5,941 nt of DNA from the NCBI GenBank assembly GCA_024641205.1, contig JAHEDM010000180.1:1-5941 (forward strand), read 5' to 3'. Within the stretch, counting starts at the first letter, position 1. Each line of letters opens with the position of its first letter. Below are positions 1 to 5,483 of this stretch, piece after piece. Position numbers and translations under genes: made by a program. Source of the DNA: Actinomycetes bacterium (lineage in GTDB: Bacteria > Actinomycetota > Acidimicrobiia > Spongiisociales > UBA4744). The notes beneath the pieces were generated by a model, which was not told where the DNA came from, searched no databases, and was given only the letters and a program-made list of their open reading frames with translations.

Positions 1-1428
1 GTCCTCGGACGGCTCGGTGAGGACGTTCACGACCCCCAGGATTTGATCGCCGACCTCGATGCCGAACTCCAGGCGTCCGCCGGTTTCGATTTCAGCAACG
101 ACATTCGCCCCTGGATCGGCAGAACGATCGGGGTGGGTGTTCTTGGCGGCAGGTGGGACCCAATGGATTCCGCAGCGACACCTGATGTCCTGATAGCCGT
201 GGAGGTGAGAAACGAGGGGAAGGCGCGAGATTTCTTGGAGACCTTCCGAGCGTCTGCCGGTCGCGAAGGAATATCCCTGATGCCGACCAGGTATGAGGAT
301 GTCGATCTGCTGTCGTGGGCGGAAGCCGGGACCCAAGCAAGCATCGGGGTATCCGACGGAATGCTGCTGGCAGGCACAGCCGGAGCCGTGCAACGAGGAA
401 TCGATGCGCAGAACGGAGCCTCGTTGGCCGACAACCCCTCCTTCACGGCGGCCACAGAATCCCTTCCCGAGTCGCGGCTGTTCACCGGCTGGATGGACGG
501 TGGGTTCTACAAGAACATTTACGAAAGCCTTCTGACTACCGATTTCGCACCAACCTCACCAGACGTCGACTTGGCCCAGGACCTGCTGGACGGTTGGGAG
601 GGTGCCTCACTAGCCGTTACGGTCACCGACGCCGGCGTTTCCTTTGATGCGATCGCCCTCTTTGAAAATGGAAACTCTCCCGACTGGTACACACCGGATC
701 TCCTCGGTACGGGATCGGTTCCCGCCCTGCTCCCGGTGGACACGCTGGCCTTCGCGGAGTATGGGAGCCCTGCGGGCATCTGGTCATCGGTTGCGGCCTC
801 GATCATGGGCTTCGAGTCAGGTTATGAGGACGAACTGGATGGCTTCGCCGAAGAGCTCGGGTTCCATCCCATCGACGAATTCGTTGCGTACCTGGACGGC
901 GCCCTCGGCGTTGCTTTGCTGCGCTCGGAATCCGGCCTCATGGCCTCCGAGACCGGCTACCCGATCGGGCTGGTCGGATTTGTCGGCACGTCGTCCCCGG
1001 TGCCGTTGCGTGACACGGTCGCGAAACTGAACGACACCCTGGCCGAGGAGGGTATTCCGGTTTCGACCACAAAGGTCGCCGGGGACGATCTCTACGTCTT
1101 GGAAGACAACGGGCAAGAGGCGGTGGCCTTCGGAGTGACCGACCAGCGGTTTCTGGTCGGCACCAGTAGTAGCGATCTGGCCAGGATCGGTGCCGGTGGC
1201 CCAAACCTGACGGCCAATCCGGCCTTTGCAACCGCGGTCGATTCCCTTCCGGGCGACGACTACGTCGTGTCCTTCTTCGCAGACGTGGCGGGAATGGTCG
1301 ACGTATTCGGAGCCGAGGGTGATGTGCGTGTGGTACTCGAACCGTTCACCGCGCTGATTGCAGGAACCAGCATCGACGGGTCGATGTATCGCGCTTCTCT
1401 GATGGTGCTGATCGACTACGACGGCTGA
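1..1428 (+). CDS. DUF3352-like protein, 5' end outside the window
   Basis: The frame is open from base 1 to the TGA at 1426-1428, so this is the C-terminal 475 residues of a longer protein. The TTG at 43 is an internal codon, not a start. I recognise the general character of DUF3352 proteins: predicted extracytoplasmic, Gly/Ala/Asp/Ser-rich, two similar halves. The duplication is visible. A block with GVSD, a GT pair, NPSF and SLP (nt 346-504) recurs as GVTD, GT, NPAF and SLP (nt 1132-1290). The preceding strands also match: EGISL before DVDLL, and EGIPV before DDLYVL. No catalytic motif is seen and the molecular function is unknown. The family normally has an N-terminal membrane segment, which would lie upstream. 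It converges on the lipoprotein gene, with stop codons 61 bases apart. The reading frame is certain; the family name is from memory of the pattern. Confidence 0.8.
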   Translation, partial: VLGRLGEDVHDPQDLIADLDAELQASAGFDFSNDIRPWIGRTIGVGVLGGRWDPMDSAATPDVLIAVEVRNEGKARDFLETFRASAGREGISLMPTRYEDVDLLSWAEAGTQASIGVSDGMLLAGTAGAVQRGIDAQNGASLADNPSFTAATESLPESRLFTGWMDGGFYKNIYESLLTTDFAPTSPDVDLAQDLLDGWEGASLAVTVTDAGVSFDAIALFENGNSPDWYTPDLLGTGSVPALLPVDTLAFAEYGSPAGIWSSVAASIMGFESGYEDELDGFAEELGFHPIDEFVAYLDGALGVALLRSESGLMASETGYPIGLVGFVGTSSPVPLRDTVAKLNDTLAEEGIPVSTTKVAGDDLYVLEDNGQEAVAFGVTDQRFLVGTSSSDLARIGAGGPNLTANPAFATAVDSLPGDDYVVSFFADVAGMVDVFGAEGDVRVVLEPFTALIAGTSIDGSMYRASLMVLIDYDG

Positions 1429-1489
1429 CCAAAACCGTTTTGGCGTCCATATGGGACACTATTTCGGGTGTTTGCACGCCAAAACCGGT
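1429..1489. terminator. inverted-repeat spacer between convergent genes, probable bidirectional terminator
   Basis: The whole gap between two convergent stop codons is repeat. CCAAAAC-C-GTTTTGG at 1429-1443 is a near-perfect 15-base hairpin. A second dyad pairs 1434-1446 (ACCGTTTTGGCGT) with 1476-1489 (ACGCCAAAACCGGT) with one bulged base and a 29-base loop. CCAAAACCG occurs in direct orientation at 1429-1437 and 1479-1487. The loop contains the palindrome CCATATGG at 1446-1454. The local hairpin and the long dyad share bases, so they exclude each other. No T-tract follows on either strand, so a classical Rho-independent mechanism is not shown. The terminator role is inferred from position and symmetry. 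Confidence 0.45.
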
Positions 1490-1903
1490 CTATTCGCATG
1501 GGATTTCCGCCCGCGGCCAGCGTTCGACCCGCTCGTCGTCGTACACGAGGTAGAGATTATTCTCGACGTCGGATTCGGCGATCCAGACTTCACGGATATT
1601 GTGGCGATAGCCGCTTGCCTGCGCGTCGGGAGGAAGCTCGGCCTGATCGCTGAACGTCGACAACCCGCCGCCCCCGCTTGTGAGAGGGCCCAGGACTCCG
1701 GCCGGGTCGTTCGCATAGGTCCGGCCGGCGTACTCGATGAACACGACATCCTGGGTTCCGCACCGATTGAACCCGTTGTATTCGACGATGATGCCGGACG
1801 AGGCAATATTGCCGCTTGCGTCGGTCCACGGGCCGTGCGAACTCGCGCAGCCGCTCAACGCCAGAACTGCCAGGCCCACCAAGAGTCCCCGTCTCAGAAC
1901 CAT
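1490..1903 (-). CDS. small predicted lipoprotein, function unknown
   Basis: Encodes 137 residues. The N-terminus is a lipoprotein signal: Arg4-Arg5, a hydrophobic stretch, then the lipobox LSGC with Cys19 as the expected lipidated residue. The mature part is about 119 residues, exported and membrane-anchored. It has two more cysteines, Cys48 (NRCG) and Cys136 (IPCE), which could form a disulfide. Residues 46-71 (NRCG, VVFIEYAG, YANDPAGVLG) and the C-terminal WPR resemble, from memory, a group of uncharacterised actinobacterial secreted proteins with a His/Arg-Cys-Gly, then Arg-x-Tyr-x-x-Asp-Pro-x-Gly-Val layout. I cannot name a function. The ATG start overlaps the end of the upstream membrane-protein gene by 10 bases (stop TGA at 1894-1896), which indicates translational coupling. 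An AGGGA lies just before the start but is close (3 bases). Confidence 0.8.
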   Translation of the reverse strand: MVLRRGLLVGLAVLALSGCASSHGPWTDASGNIASSGIIVEYNGFNRCGTQDVVFIEYAGRTYANDPAGVLGPLTSGGGGLSTFSDQAELPPDAQASGYRHNIREVWIAESDVENNLYLVYDDERVERWPRAEIPCE

Positions 1904-2286
1904 GCGTCCCTGGGAATGGTGGCCGCCACGATGGCCAGCGCCGCCAGGATTCCGAAGGCGGCCGTGCGGTAGGCGGTGGTCCTTCCGGATTTCGTGGCTC
2001 TCCCCACGATGGCGTGCCCAACCCCAAGGGCAAGAAGCATGCCGACTGGATGGATCCAGGCCAAAAAGACGTCAAACTCCCAGGCGCGGTTGGTAATCCA
2101 TACGAGGAGGCCGATGAGAACCTGAATATCGAGCATCATCAGCGCGAAGGTGAACGGCCGGGCGGTGCTCTTGTCAAGCGGTGCCGTGTCAGATGAACGG
2201 GAGAACCCGTAGACCAAAGCTACGACGAGGCCCAGGAGAACCAGCCAGCGCCAGATGGAATGGACCGTGACAAGTGCTTCGGCCAT
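1894..2286 (-). CDS. four-helix integral membrane protein, possible b-type cytochrome-like, function unknown
   Basis: Encodes 130 residues from the ATG at 2286, with about four membrane segments: residues 11-28, 45-65, 72-95 and 106-124. Segment 1 follows a His-Ser-Ile-Trp-Arg-Trp motif (His9, Arg13). Segment 2 contains LDIQVLIG, and segment 3 has His79-Pro and His91 twelve residues apart. This resembles small membrane proteins sometimes annotated as cytochrome b in Bacteroidetes, where conserved histidines may bind heme; the resemblance is from memory and heme binding is only possible. An in-frame ATG at 2295 would add Met-Thr-Ser. I prefer 2286 because AGAAAGG, seen on the minus strand just upstream, sits 10 bases before it but only 1 base before the 2295 ATG. 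It is the first gene of a two-gene unit with the lipoprotein, and a good promoter lies just upstream. Confidence 0.8.
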   Translation of the reverse strand: MAEALVTVHSIWRWLVLLGLVVALVYGFSRSSDTAPLDKSTARPFTFALMMLDIQVLIGLLVWITNRAWEFDVFLAWIHPVGMLLALGVGHAIVGRATKSGRTTAYRTAAFGILAALAIVAATIPRDAWF

Positions 2287-2316
2287 GGAGGTCATACCTT
2301 TCTTGGTGTAGGACGG

Positions 2317-2345
2317 ATTGTCGAGGGTATCGCTCGTGAGGTCAA
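2317..2345 (-). promoter_or_regulatory. sigma-70-type promoter for the membrane protein/lipoprotein unit
   Basis: Read on the minus strand there is TTGACC (2345-2340, 5 of 6 to the -35 consensus), a 17-base spacer, and GACAAT (2322-2317, 4 of 6 to the -10 consensus). Transcription would begin near 2310, giving a short leader of about 24 bases that includes the AGAAAGG before the start at 2286. Spacing and placement are right. Activity is inferred. Confidence 0.45.
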
Positions 2346-2350
2346 AGCGA

Positions 2351-2391
2351 GTGGACGTAACACCGGGCTTTGGGCAAGATATCTAGTCCAC
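2351..2391 (+). promoter_or_regulatory. possible ino1 promoter framed by an inverted repeat
   Basis: GTGGAC (2351-2356) and GTCCAC (2386-2391) are perfect 6-base inverted arms, 29 bases apart. Between or overlapping them lie a weak -35-like TGGACG (2352-2357), a 17-base spacer and a poor -10-like CAAGAT (2375-2380), followed by the 8-base palindrome AGATATCT (2377-2384). The leader to the ino1 start would be about 60 bases. The promoter match is weak and the dyad could be chance. The rest of the 2296-2447 spacer shows no gene. Confidence 0.22.
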
Positions 2392-2447
2392 GGTCGGTAC
2401 CCCCGATCCAACCCAACGAACGATCATCCCGAAAGGTTGCATAGCTC

Positions 2448-3557
2448 TTGAGCGAAATCCGCGTGGCCATCGTCGGAGTAGGCAATTGCGCCAACTCATT
2501 GGTGCAGGGAGTGGACTACTACCGGGAGGCGGGGTCGGACGATTCCATCCCCGGGCTCATGAACGTGAAGATGGGCGATTACCACGTCGGCGATCTTCGC
2601 TTCGTGGCTGCCTTCGACGTCGACTCGACCAAGGTCGGACTGGACGTTGCCAAGGCGATGTGGGCCGGTTTGAACAACACCGTGCGCTTCGCTGAGGTAG
2701 GCGATCTCGAAACGGAGGTGTTGCGCGGGCCGACCCTCGACGGGCTCGGCTCGTACTACCGGGACTCTGTCGAAGAGTCGATGGCGGACCCGGTCGACGT
2801 CGTGGCCGCCCTCCGGGAGGCGCGGGTCGACGTCCTGGTCAACTACCTGCCGGTCGGCTCGGAAAAGGCGACCCGGTTCTATGCGGAAGCCGCTCTGGAA
2901 GCCGGGGTCGGGTTCGTCAATTGCATTCCGGTATTCATTGCCTCAGATCCTTGGTGGGCAGCGAGGTTCCGGGCCGCCGGGGTTCCCATCATCGGCGACG
3001 ACGTCAAGTCACAGGTGGGCGCGACCATCGTCCATCGAGCCTTGGCCCGGCTCCTTGAGGAACGGGGTGTTGACCTGGAACGAACGATGCAGCTCAACGT
3101 AGGCGGCAACATGGACTTCAAGAACATGCTGGAACCCGACCGCCTCCACTCAAAGAAGATCTCCAAGACGCAAGCCGTGACCTCACAGATCCCCTACGAC
3201 CTCGGCGACGGCAACGTCCACATTGGACCATCCGATTTCGTGTCGTGGCTGTCAGATCGCAAGTGGGCGTACATACGGCTCGAGGGGAGATCGTTCGGCG
3301 ATGTGCCGCTCAATATCGAGTTGAAGCTCGAGGTATGGGACTCGCCAAACTCGGCGGGCGTCGTGATCGACGCGATCCGAACCGTGCAGATTGCCAGAGA
3401 TCGAGGAATGGGAGGGCCGTTGCCGGGTCCTTCCGCCTACTTCATGAAAAGCCCGCCCGTGCAGTACCTCGATGAGGATGCCCGCGACTTCGTGCGCGAG
3501 TTCATCACCGACGGGACCACCGAAGAGGCCCGCATCATCGACTTCTTAGCCGGGTAA
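2448..3557 (+). CDS. ino1: inositol-3-phosphate synthase (myo-inositol-1-phosphate synthase)
   Basis: Converts D-glucose 6-phosphate to 1D-myo-inositol 3-phosphate with bound NAD in the cytoplasm. In actinobacteria this feeds phosphatidylinositol and mycothiol. The 369 residues match the length of mycobacterial Ino1 (about 367), and many blocks are near identical from memory. The Rossmann glycine motif GVGNCANS is at 10-17 and AAFDVD at 54-59. Further blocks are GPTLDG at 94-99, NYLPVGS at 132-138, GDDVKSQVGAT at 183-193 and NVGGNMDF at 217-224. SKKISKTQAVTS starts at 235, DRKW is at 270-273, FGDVPLN at 283-289 and WDSPNSAG at 297-304. The KKISK and DRKW/GDVPLN regions hold the conserved lysines and aspartates of the active site in this family. 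The start is TTG: an in-frame TAG lies at 2442-2444, two codons upstream. The next start, GTG at 2463, would cut into the first Rossmann strand. GAAAGG (2431-2436) is the ribosome site, at a rather long 11-base spacing. No truncation is seen. Confidence 0.97.
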   Translation: MSEIRVAIVGVGNCANSLVQGVDYYREAGSDDSIPGLMNVKMGDYHVGDLRFVAAFDVDSTKVGLDVAKAMWAGLNNTVRFAEVGDLETEVLRGPTLDGLGSYYRDSVEESMADPVDVVAALREARVDVLVNYLPVGSEKATRFYAEAALEAGVGFVNCIPVFIASDPWWAARFRAAGVPIIGDDVKSQVGATIVHRALARLLEERGVDLERTMQLNVGGNMDFKNMLEPDRLHSKKISKTQAVTSQIPYDLGDGNVHIGPSDFVSWLSDRKWAYIRLEGRSFGDVPLNIELKLEVWDSPNSAGVVIDAIRTVQIARDRGMGGPLPGPSAYFMKSPPVQYLDEDARDFVREFITDGTTEEARIIDFLAG

Positions 3558-3567
3558 TTCACCCGGC
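3549..3567. terminator. hairpin spanning both convergent stop codons (ino1/azlD)
   Basis: GCCGGGT (3549-3555) pairs perfectly with ACCCGGC (3561-3567) around the loop AATTC. The ino1 TAA (3555-3557) and the azlD TGA (3561-3559 on the minus strand) both lie in the top of this hairpin, so each transcript forms it at its own stop codon. There is no T-tract on either side. Terminator function is inferred from its position between genes separated by one base. Confidence 0.5.
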
Positions 3568-3867
3568 CAGGACCCGGGCCAGCCAGTAGCCTGCCGCCCC
3601 AATGAGGATGGTCCCGACCAGGGACCGTCTCGTCACGATTGCGCCGACTACCCCGCCGACCGCACCCCCCAGCGCAGGCGTGACGGCCAGAACGCCTTCC
3701 GGTGCCGTTAGTCCGGTGGTGGCGAGCGCTATGAATAGCGCAAGCGGAAAGACTTCGAGAAAGCGTCCGACGATTCCTTCCGGAACGGAACGGCGCCGGG
3801 CCAGGAACACCACCCGGCTGCCGAAAGTGACGGCGGCGACCAACAGGATGAGCGTCAGGTCATTCAC
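3559..3867 (-). CDS. azlD: AzlD-family subunit of branched-chain amino-acid exporter
   Basis: Encodes 102 residues from GTG at 3867, the usual size of AzlD (YgaH) proteins. These pair with AzlC to export branched-chain amino acids; azlCD confers 4-azaleucine resistance in Bacillus subtilis, and YgaZH exports valine in Escherichia coli. About four membrane segments are visible. The family-like first loop reads TFGSRVVFLARRRSVP (14-29), followed by a conserved phenylalanine-proline (FPLALFIA, 40-47). The chosen start overlaps the azlC stop as GTGAATGA (8 bases), a coupling arrangement. An upstream start at 3954 would add a 29-residue Arg-rich extension inside azlC and is unlikely. The stop lies one base from the ino1 stop on the other strand. 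The family is clear; the exported substrate is inferred. Confidence 0.87.
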   Translation of the reverse strand: MNDLTLILLVAAVTFGSRVVFLARRRSVPEGIVGRFLEVFPLALFIALATTGLTAPEGVLAVTPALGGAVGGVVGAIVTRRSLVGTILIGAAGYWLARVLAG

Positions 3868-4528
3868 GGATCGCCGTCCCGATGCAGGCTGCCACGGTCG
3901 CCGCTCCCGTGATCTGCCATGCCTCCGGAAGAACAAGCGTGGCGAGCACGGCACAGACGACCGCCAGGCCGACGACCAACCAGTCGCGACGAGTGCGAAT
4001 CAGAGGAGCTGCCAGTCCGAGAAAGAGCAAGGCGAAGAGCACATCGATTCCCAGGGCGGCCGGGTCGATGGCCTTCCCTACAAAAGCCCCGACGGCGGTT
4101 CCCGAAACCCAGGCCGAATAGAGCATCAGATCGGCGGCCGCCTTGTAGGCCGCCAAATCGGGGACCCCGGTTTGAGACGCTCGCAAAGTGAGGCCGAATG
4201 TCTCATCGGTGAGAACCCAGGCGAGGCCCACTCTGGTTCGCAGGGAACGATCCCCGACGAGGCTTGCCAGCTTTGCCGACATGGGCAGATGGCGCAGGGC
4301 GAGGCCGGTGGTCGCCACAAGCACCGGGCCGGGCCCGGCGGCCAGCAACCCCACCAATGCGAACTGGGCGGCCCCGGAAACAATCACGACCGAGGCGACC
4401 ACGGTCAGCCAGGCTGCCAGCCCGGCTTGGACGGCCAGCACTCCGAAGGCGATTCCGAACACCCCGACCGCCAGAAAGACGGGGAAGCCATCTCGAAGGC
4501 CTTGCCGGAAAGAGGGGGTACGCAACAC
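3860..4528 (-). CDS. azlC: AzlC-family permease of branched-chain amino-acid exporter
   Basis: Encodes 222 residues, typical for AzlC (YgaZ), the large membrane subunit of the AzlCD exporter. Family motifs are visible in order: FRQG at 7-10 before Pro16, FGIAFG at 24-29, SGAAQF at 51-56, LRHLPM at 78-83 and LTDETF at 106-111. Hydrophobic segments then run to the C-terminus. The start is GTG at 4528. It is the first start after an in-frame TGA (4564-4562), and later starts would remove the FRxG motif. No clear Shine-Dalgarno precedes it, so the transcript may be leaderless or weakly translated. It forms an operon with azlD through an 8-base overlap and is divergent from the SRPBCC gene. No regulator such as an Lrp-type gene is present here. 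Substrates are inferred from the family. Confidence 0.93.
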   Translation of the reverse strand: MLRTPSFRQGLRDGFPVFLAVGVFGIAFGVLAVQAGLAAWLTVVASVVIVSGAAQFALVGLLAAGPGPVLVATTGLALRHLPMSAKLASLVGDRSLRTRVGLAWVLTDETFGLTLRASQTGVPDLAAYKAAADLMLYSAWVSGTAVGAFVGKAIDPAALGIDVLFALLFLGLAAPLIRTRRDWLVVGLAVVCAVLATLVLPEAWQITGAATVAACIGTAIRE

Positions 4529-4563
4529 ACTTTGATGGTAGAAGGATCTCCGGGGCCATCCTC

Positions 4564-4623
4564 ACCCCAGGCACGAACCCTCTAGCCACGAAGCTGGTTC
4601 GGGCGTACCTTGGAGGCTGGGGT
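4564..4623 (+). promoter_or_regulatory. nested dyads with a possible promoter, azlC/SRPBCC divergent spacer
   Basis: The 157-base spacer holds two nested inverted repeats. The outer is ACCCCAG (4564-4570) with CTGGGGT (4617-4623). The inner is CGAACC (4574-4579) with GGTTCG (4596-4601), extendable to 9 pairs with one mismatch (4571-4579/4596-4604). A weak promoter on + overlaps them: TAGCCA (4583-4588), a 17-base spacer and TACCTT (4606-4611), giving a leader of about 68 bases. The inner dyad covers the -35, as an operator would. It could equally be a leader hairpin of either transcript. Low certainty. Confidence 0.25.
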
Positions 4624-4670
4624 CAAGCGCCCTTCTTCTCGCCGCCGCCGGGGTGCCAGTCCGACTCCCG

Positions 4671-4680
4671 AAGGAGGTGA
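4671..4680 (+). promoter_or_regulatory. very strong ribosome-binding site fixing the SRPBCC start
   Basis: AAGGAGGTGA is fully complementary to the conserved 3' end of 16S rRNA and stands 5 bases before the ATG at 4686. It excludes the in-frame GTG at 4653 as start and suggests high translation. It is by far the best ribosome site in the window. Confidence 0.9.
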
Positions 4681-4685
4681 ACCAT

Positions 4686-5141
4686 ATGCGTTTTGAAGAG
4701 ACCCGCACGATGCCGGTCGAGCTCAAGCTGGGGTGGGACTACGTCAACGACTTTCGGCACTGGCCGGACTACTACGCCGGATTCGATCACATTGTCGACC
4801 CCGATACCGGCGCTTGGAATGCCGTTGGCGACAGCGTCAAGTTTGCGTACCGGCTCCTCGGCCGGAAGATCGAAGGCATCGCAACGCTCCAAGAGCATGA
4901 CGAGGGTGCCCTCGTGAAGTTCACTGCCAAGGTCCCGCCGTTGCCCGACGTGATTCAGGAATGGCACTACACGGAACTCAATGATCACTTCCTCCTGAGC
5001 GTCGTACTCGAAACCGAGGGAGCCACCAACTTCATGGGCCGCCTGATCGACAGCACACTGCTCCCCAAGGCTTTGGAAAAAGACCTGAAGCGAACATTGG
5101 ACAATCTCGAGGACATCTTCGAGATGGGCATACCCAACTGA
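4686..5141 (+). CDS. SRPBCC/START-fold protein (polyketide cyclase/dehydrase-like), ligand unknown
   Basis: Encodes 151 residues, the normal size of single-domain SRPBCC (Bet v 1-like) proteins, which enclose hydrophobic ligands in a cavity between a curved sheet and a long C-terminal helix. Visible elements: a first strand (MRFEETRTMP), the family-like helix pattern WDYVNDFRHWPDYYAGF at 17-33, alternating strands at 50-110 with GDSVKFAYRL and GALVKFTAKV, and a long amphipathic helix at about 113-146. There is no signal peptide or membrane segment, so it is cytoplasmic. No catalytic residue is obvious. The function could be lipid binding, transport or small-molecule conversion; the neighbours do not decide this. 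The start is fixed by the strong Shine-Dalgarno. Transcribed alone. A weak hairpin follows the stop: GGTC 5154-5157 with GACC 5165-5168. Confidence 0.8.
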   Translation: MRFEETRTMPVELKLGWDYVNDFRHWPDYYAGFDHIVDPDTGAWNAVGDSVKFAYRLLGRKIEGIATLQEHDEGALVKFTAKVPPLPDVIQEWHYTELNDHFLLSVVLETEGATNFMGRLIDSTLLPKALEKDLKRTLDNLEDIFEMGIPN

Positions 5142-5224
5142 CGGTAAGAAAGGGGTCACCTCCCGACCACCTCCCTCAATGGTACGAGAGGAAACCACCA
5201 CCTCGAGCGGCGCAGCCCCATCTA

Positions 5225-5241
5225 CTCGCAAGTGTTGCGAG
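5225..5241. terminator. perfect 7-bp hairpin, possible terminator of the SRPBCC gene
   Basis: CTCGCAA (5225-5231), loop GTG, TTGCGAG (5235-5241). It lies 84 bases after the SRPBCC stop. There is no T-tract, so the role is uncertain; it could be part of the structured element just downstream. Confidence 0.3.
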
Positions 5242-5251
5242 GGCCATGCGC

Positions 5252-5337
5252 GCCGGTCGCTCCGGTATTCGAACCGGAATCCTTGCCTCTTGCGCAGCAA
5301 CAATTCGTCAAAACTAGCGCCCTCCACGCTGACCGGC
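5252..5337 (-). ncRNA. cloverleaf-like element, possible degenerate tRNA-like sequence
   Basis: Read on the minus strand, GCCGGTC (5337-5331) closes with GACCGGC (5258-5252), a 7-bp acceptor-like stem, span 86 bases. Inside are three arms. AGCG/CGCT with a 7-base loop (5330-5316) is D-arm-like and abuts the closing stem. TTGC/GCAA with a 3-base loop (5300-5290) comes next. TCCGG/CCGGA (5278-5261) encloses TTCGAATA, containing the TTCGAAT of a tRNA T-loop. Against a real tRNA: the T-loop has 8 bases, two bases separate the T-stem from the closing stem, and no 5-bp/7-base anticodon arm is found. No CCA follows. Treat as a candidate fold only. Confidence 0.15.
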
Positions 5338-5359
5338 AGGTGAACTTCGATCCCTTTCT

Positions 5360-5394
5360 TCAGACATGGTCGGGTGAAGTCACCCCGGTTCTGA
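5360..5394. terminator. two-tier hairpin, possible terminator
   Basis: An outer stem pairs TCAGA (5360-5364) with TCTGA (5390-5394). An inner stem pairs CGGGTG (5371-5376) with CACCCCG (5381-5387) around AAGT, with one bulged C. It lies between convergent genes and could act on either strand. No T-tract is present. Confidence 0.28.
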
Positions 5395-5463
5395 GTAGAG
5401 CGATCCGATGAGCCAACCGGCCGGCACGGTCCGGGCCGACCCCCGCAGGTCAAAACATGGCTC

Positions 5464-5483
5464 CCGGCGGACCACACGGCCGG
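5464..5483 (-). terminator. weak terminator-like hairpin after the right-edge gene
   Basis: On the minus strand, CCGGC (5483-5479) pairs with GCCGG (5468-5464) over a 10-base loop, 16 bases after the stop of the right-edge gene. A TGTTTTG lies several bases beyond the stem. Position fits a terminator; the stem is short and the T-run is offset. Confidence 0.25.

Noticed and set aside
3868..3954. 29-residue N-terminal extension of AzlD
   Set aside because: The extension is Arg-rich, lies inside azlC and has no counterpart in AzlD proteins as I know them. The GTG at 3867 gives the usual length and an overlap typical of coupled genes.
3602..4585. Open frame of 327 codons on + covering azlC and azlD
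   Set aside because: It is antisense to two clear membrane-protein genes. Its product is hydrophilic, Gly/Gln/Arg/Pro-rich and low in complexity, as expected from reading the opposite strand of hydrophobic codons.
4653..4685. 11-residue extension of the SRPBCC protein from GTG 4653
   Set aside because: The perfect Shine-Dalgarno at 4671-4680 lies inside the extension and points to ATG 4686.
5155..5182. Two GGGAGGTG-like ribosome-site sequences on the minus strand
   Set aside because: No start codon stands at a usable distance with a believable frame after them.
5261..5278. T-arm of a normal tRNA gene
   Set aside because: TTCGAAT is present, but the loop would have 8 bases, no anticodon arm is found and no CCA end follows, so a functional tRNA call is not justified. 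The fold is kept only as a low-confidence candidate.
5179..5343. 54-codon frame on + in the gap, starting at ATG 5179
   Set aside because: No Shine-Dalgarno, Ser/Thr/Arg-rich product, and it crosses the hairpins at 5225-5278.
4623..5477. Open frame of 284 codons on - covering the SRPBCC gene and the gap
   Set aside because: More than half is antisense to a gene with a perfect ribosome site and a recognisable fold. It has no ribosome site of its own and no domain I recognise.
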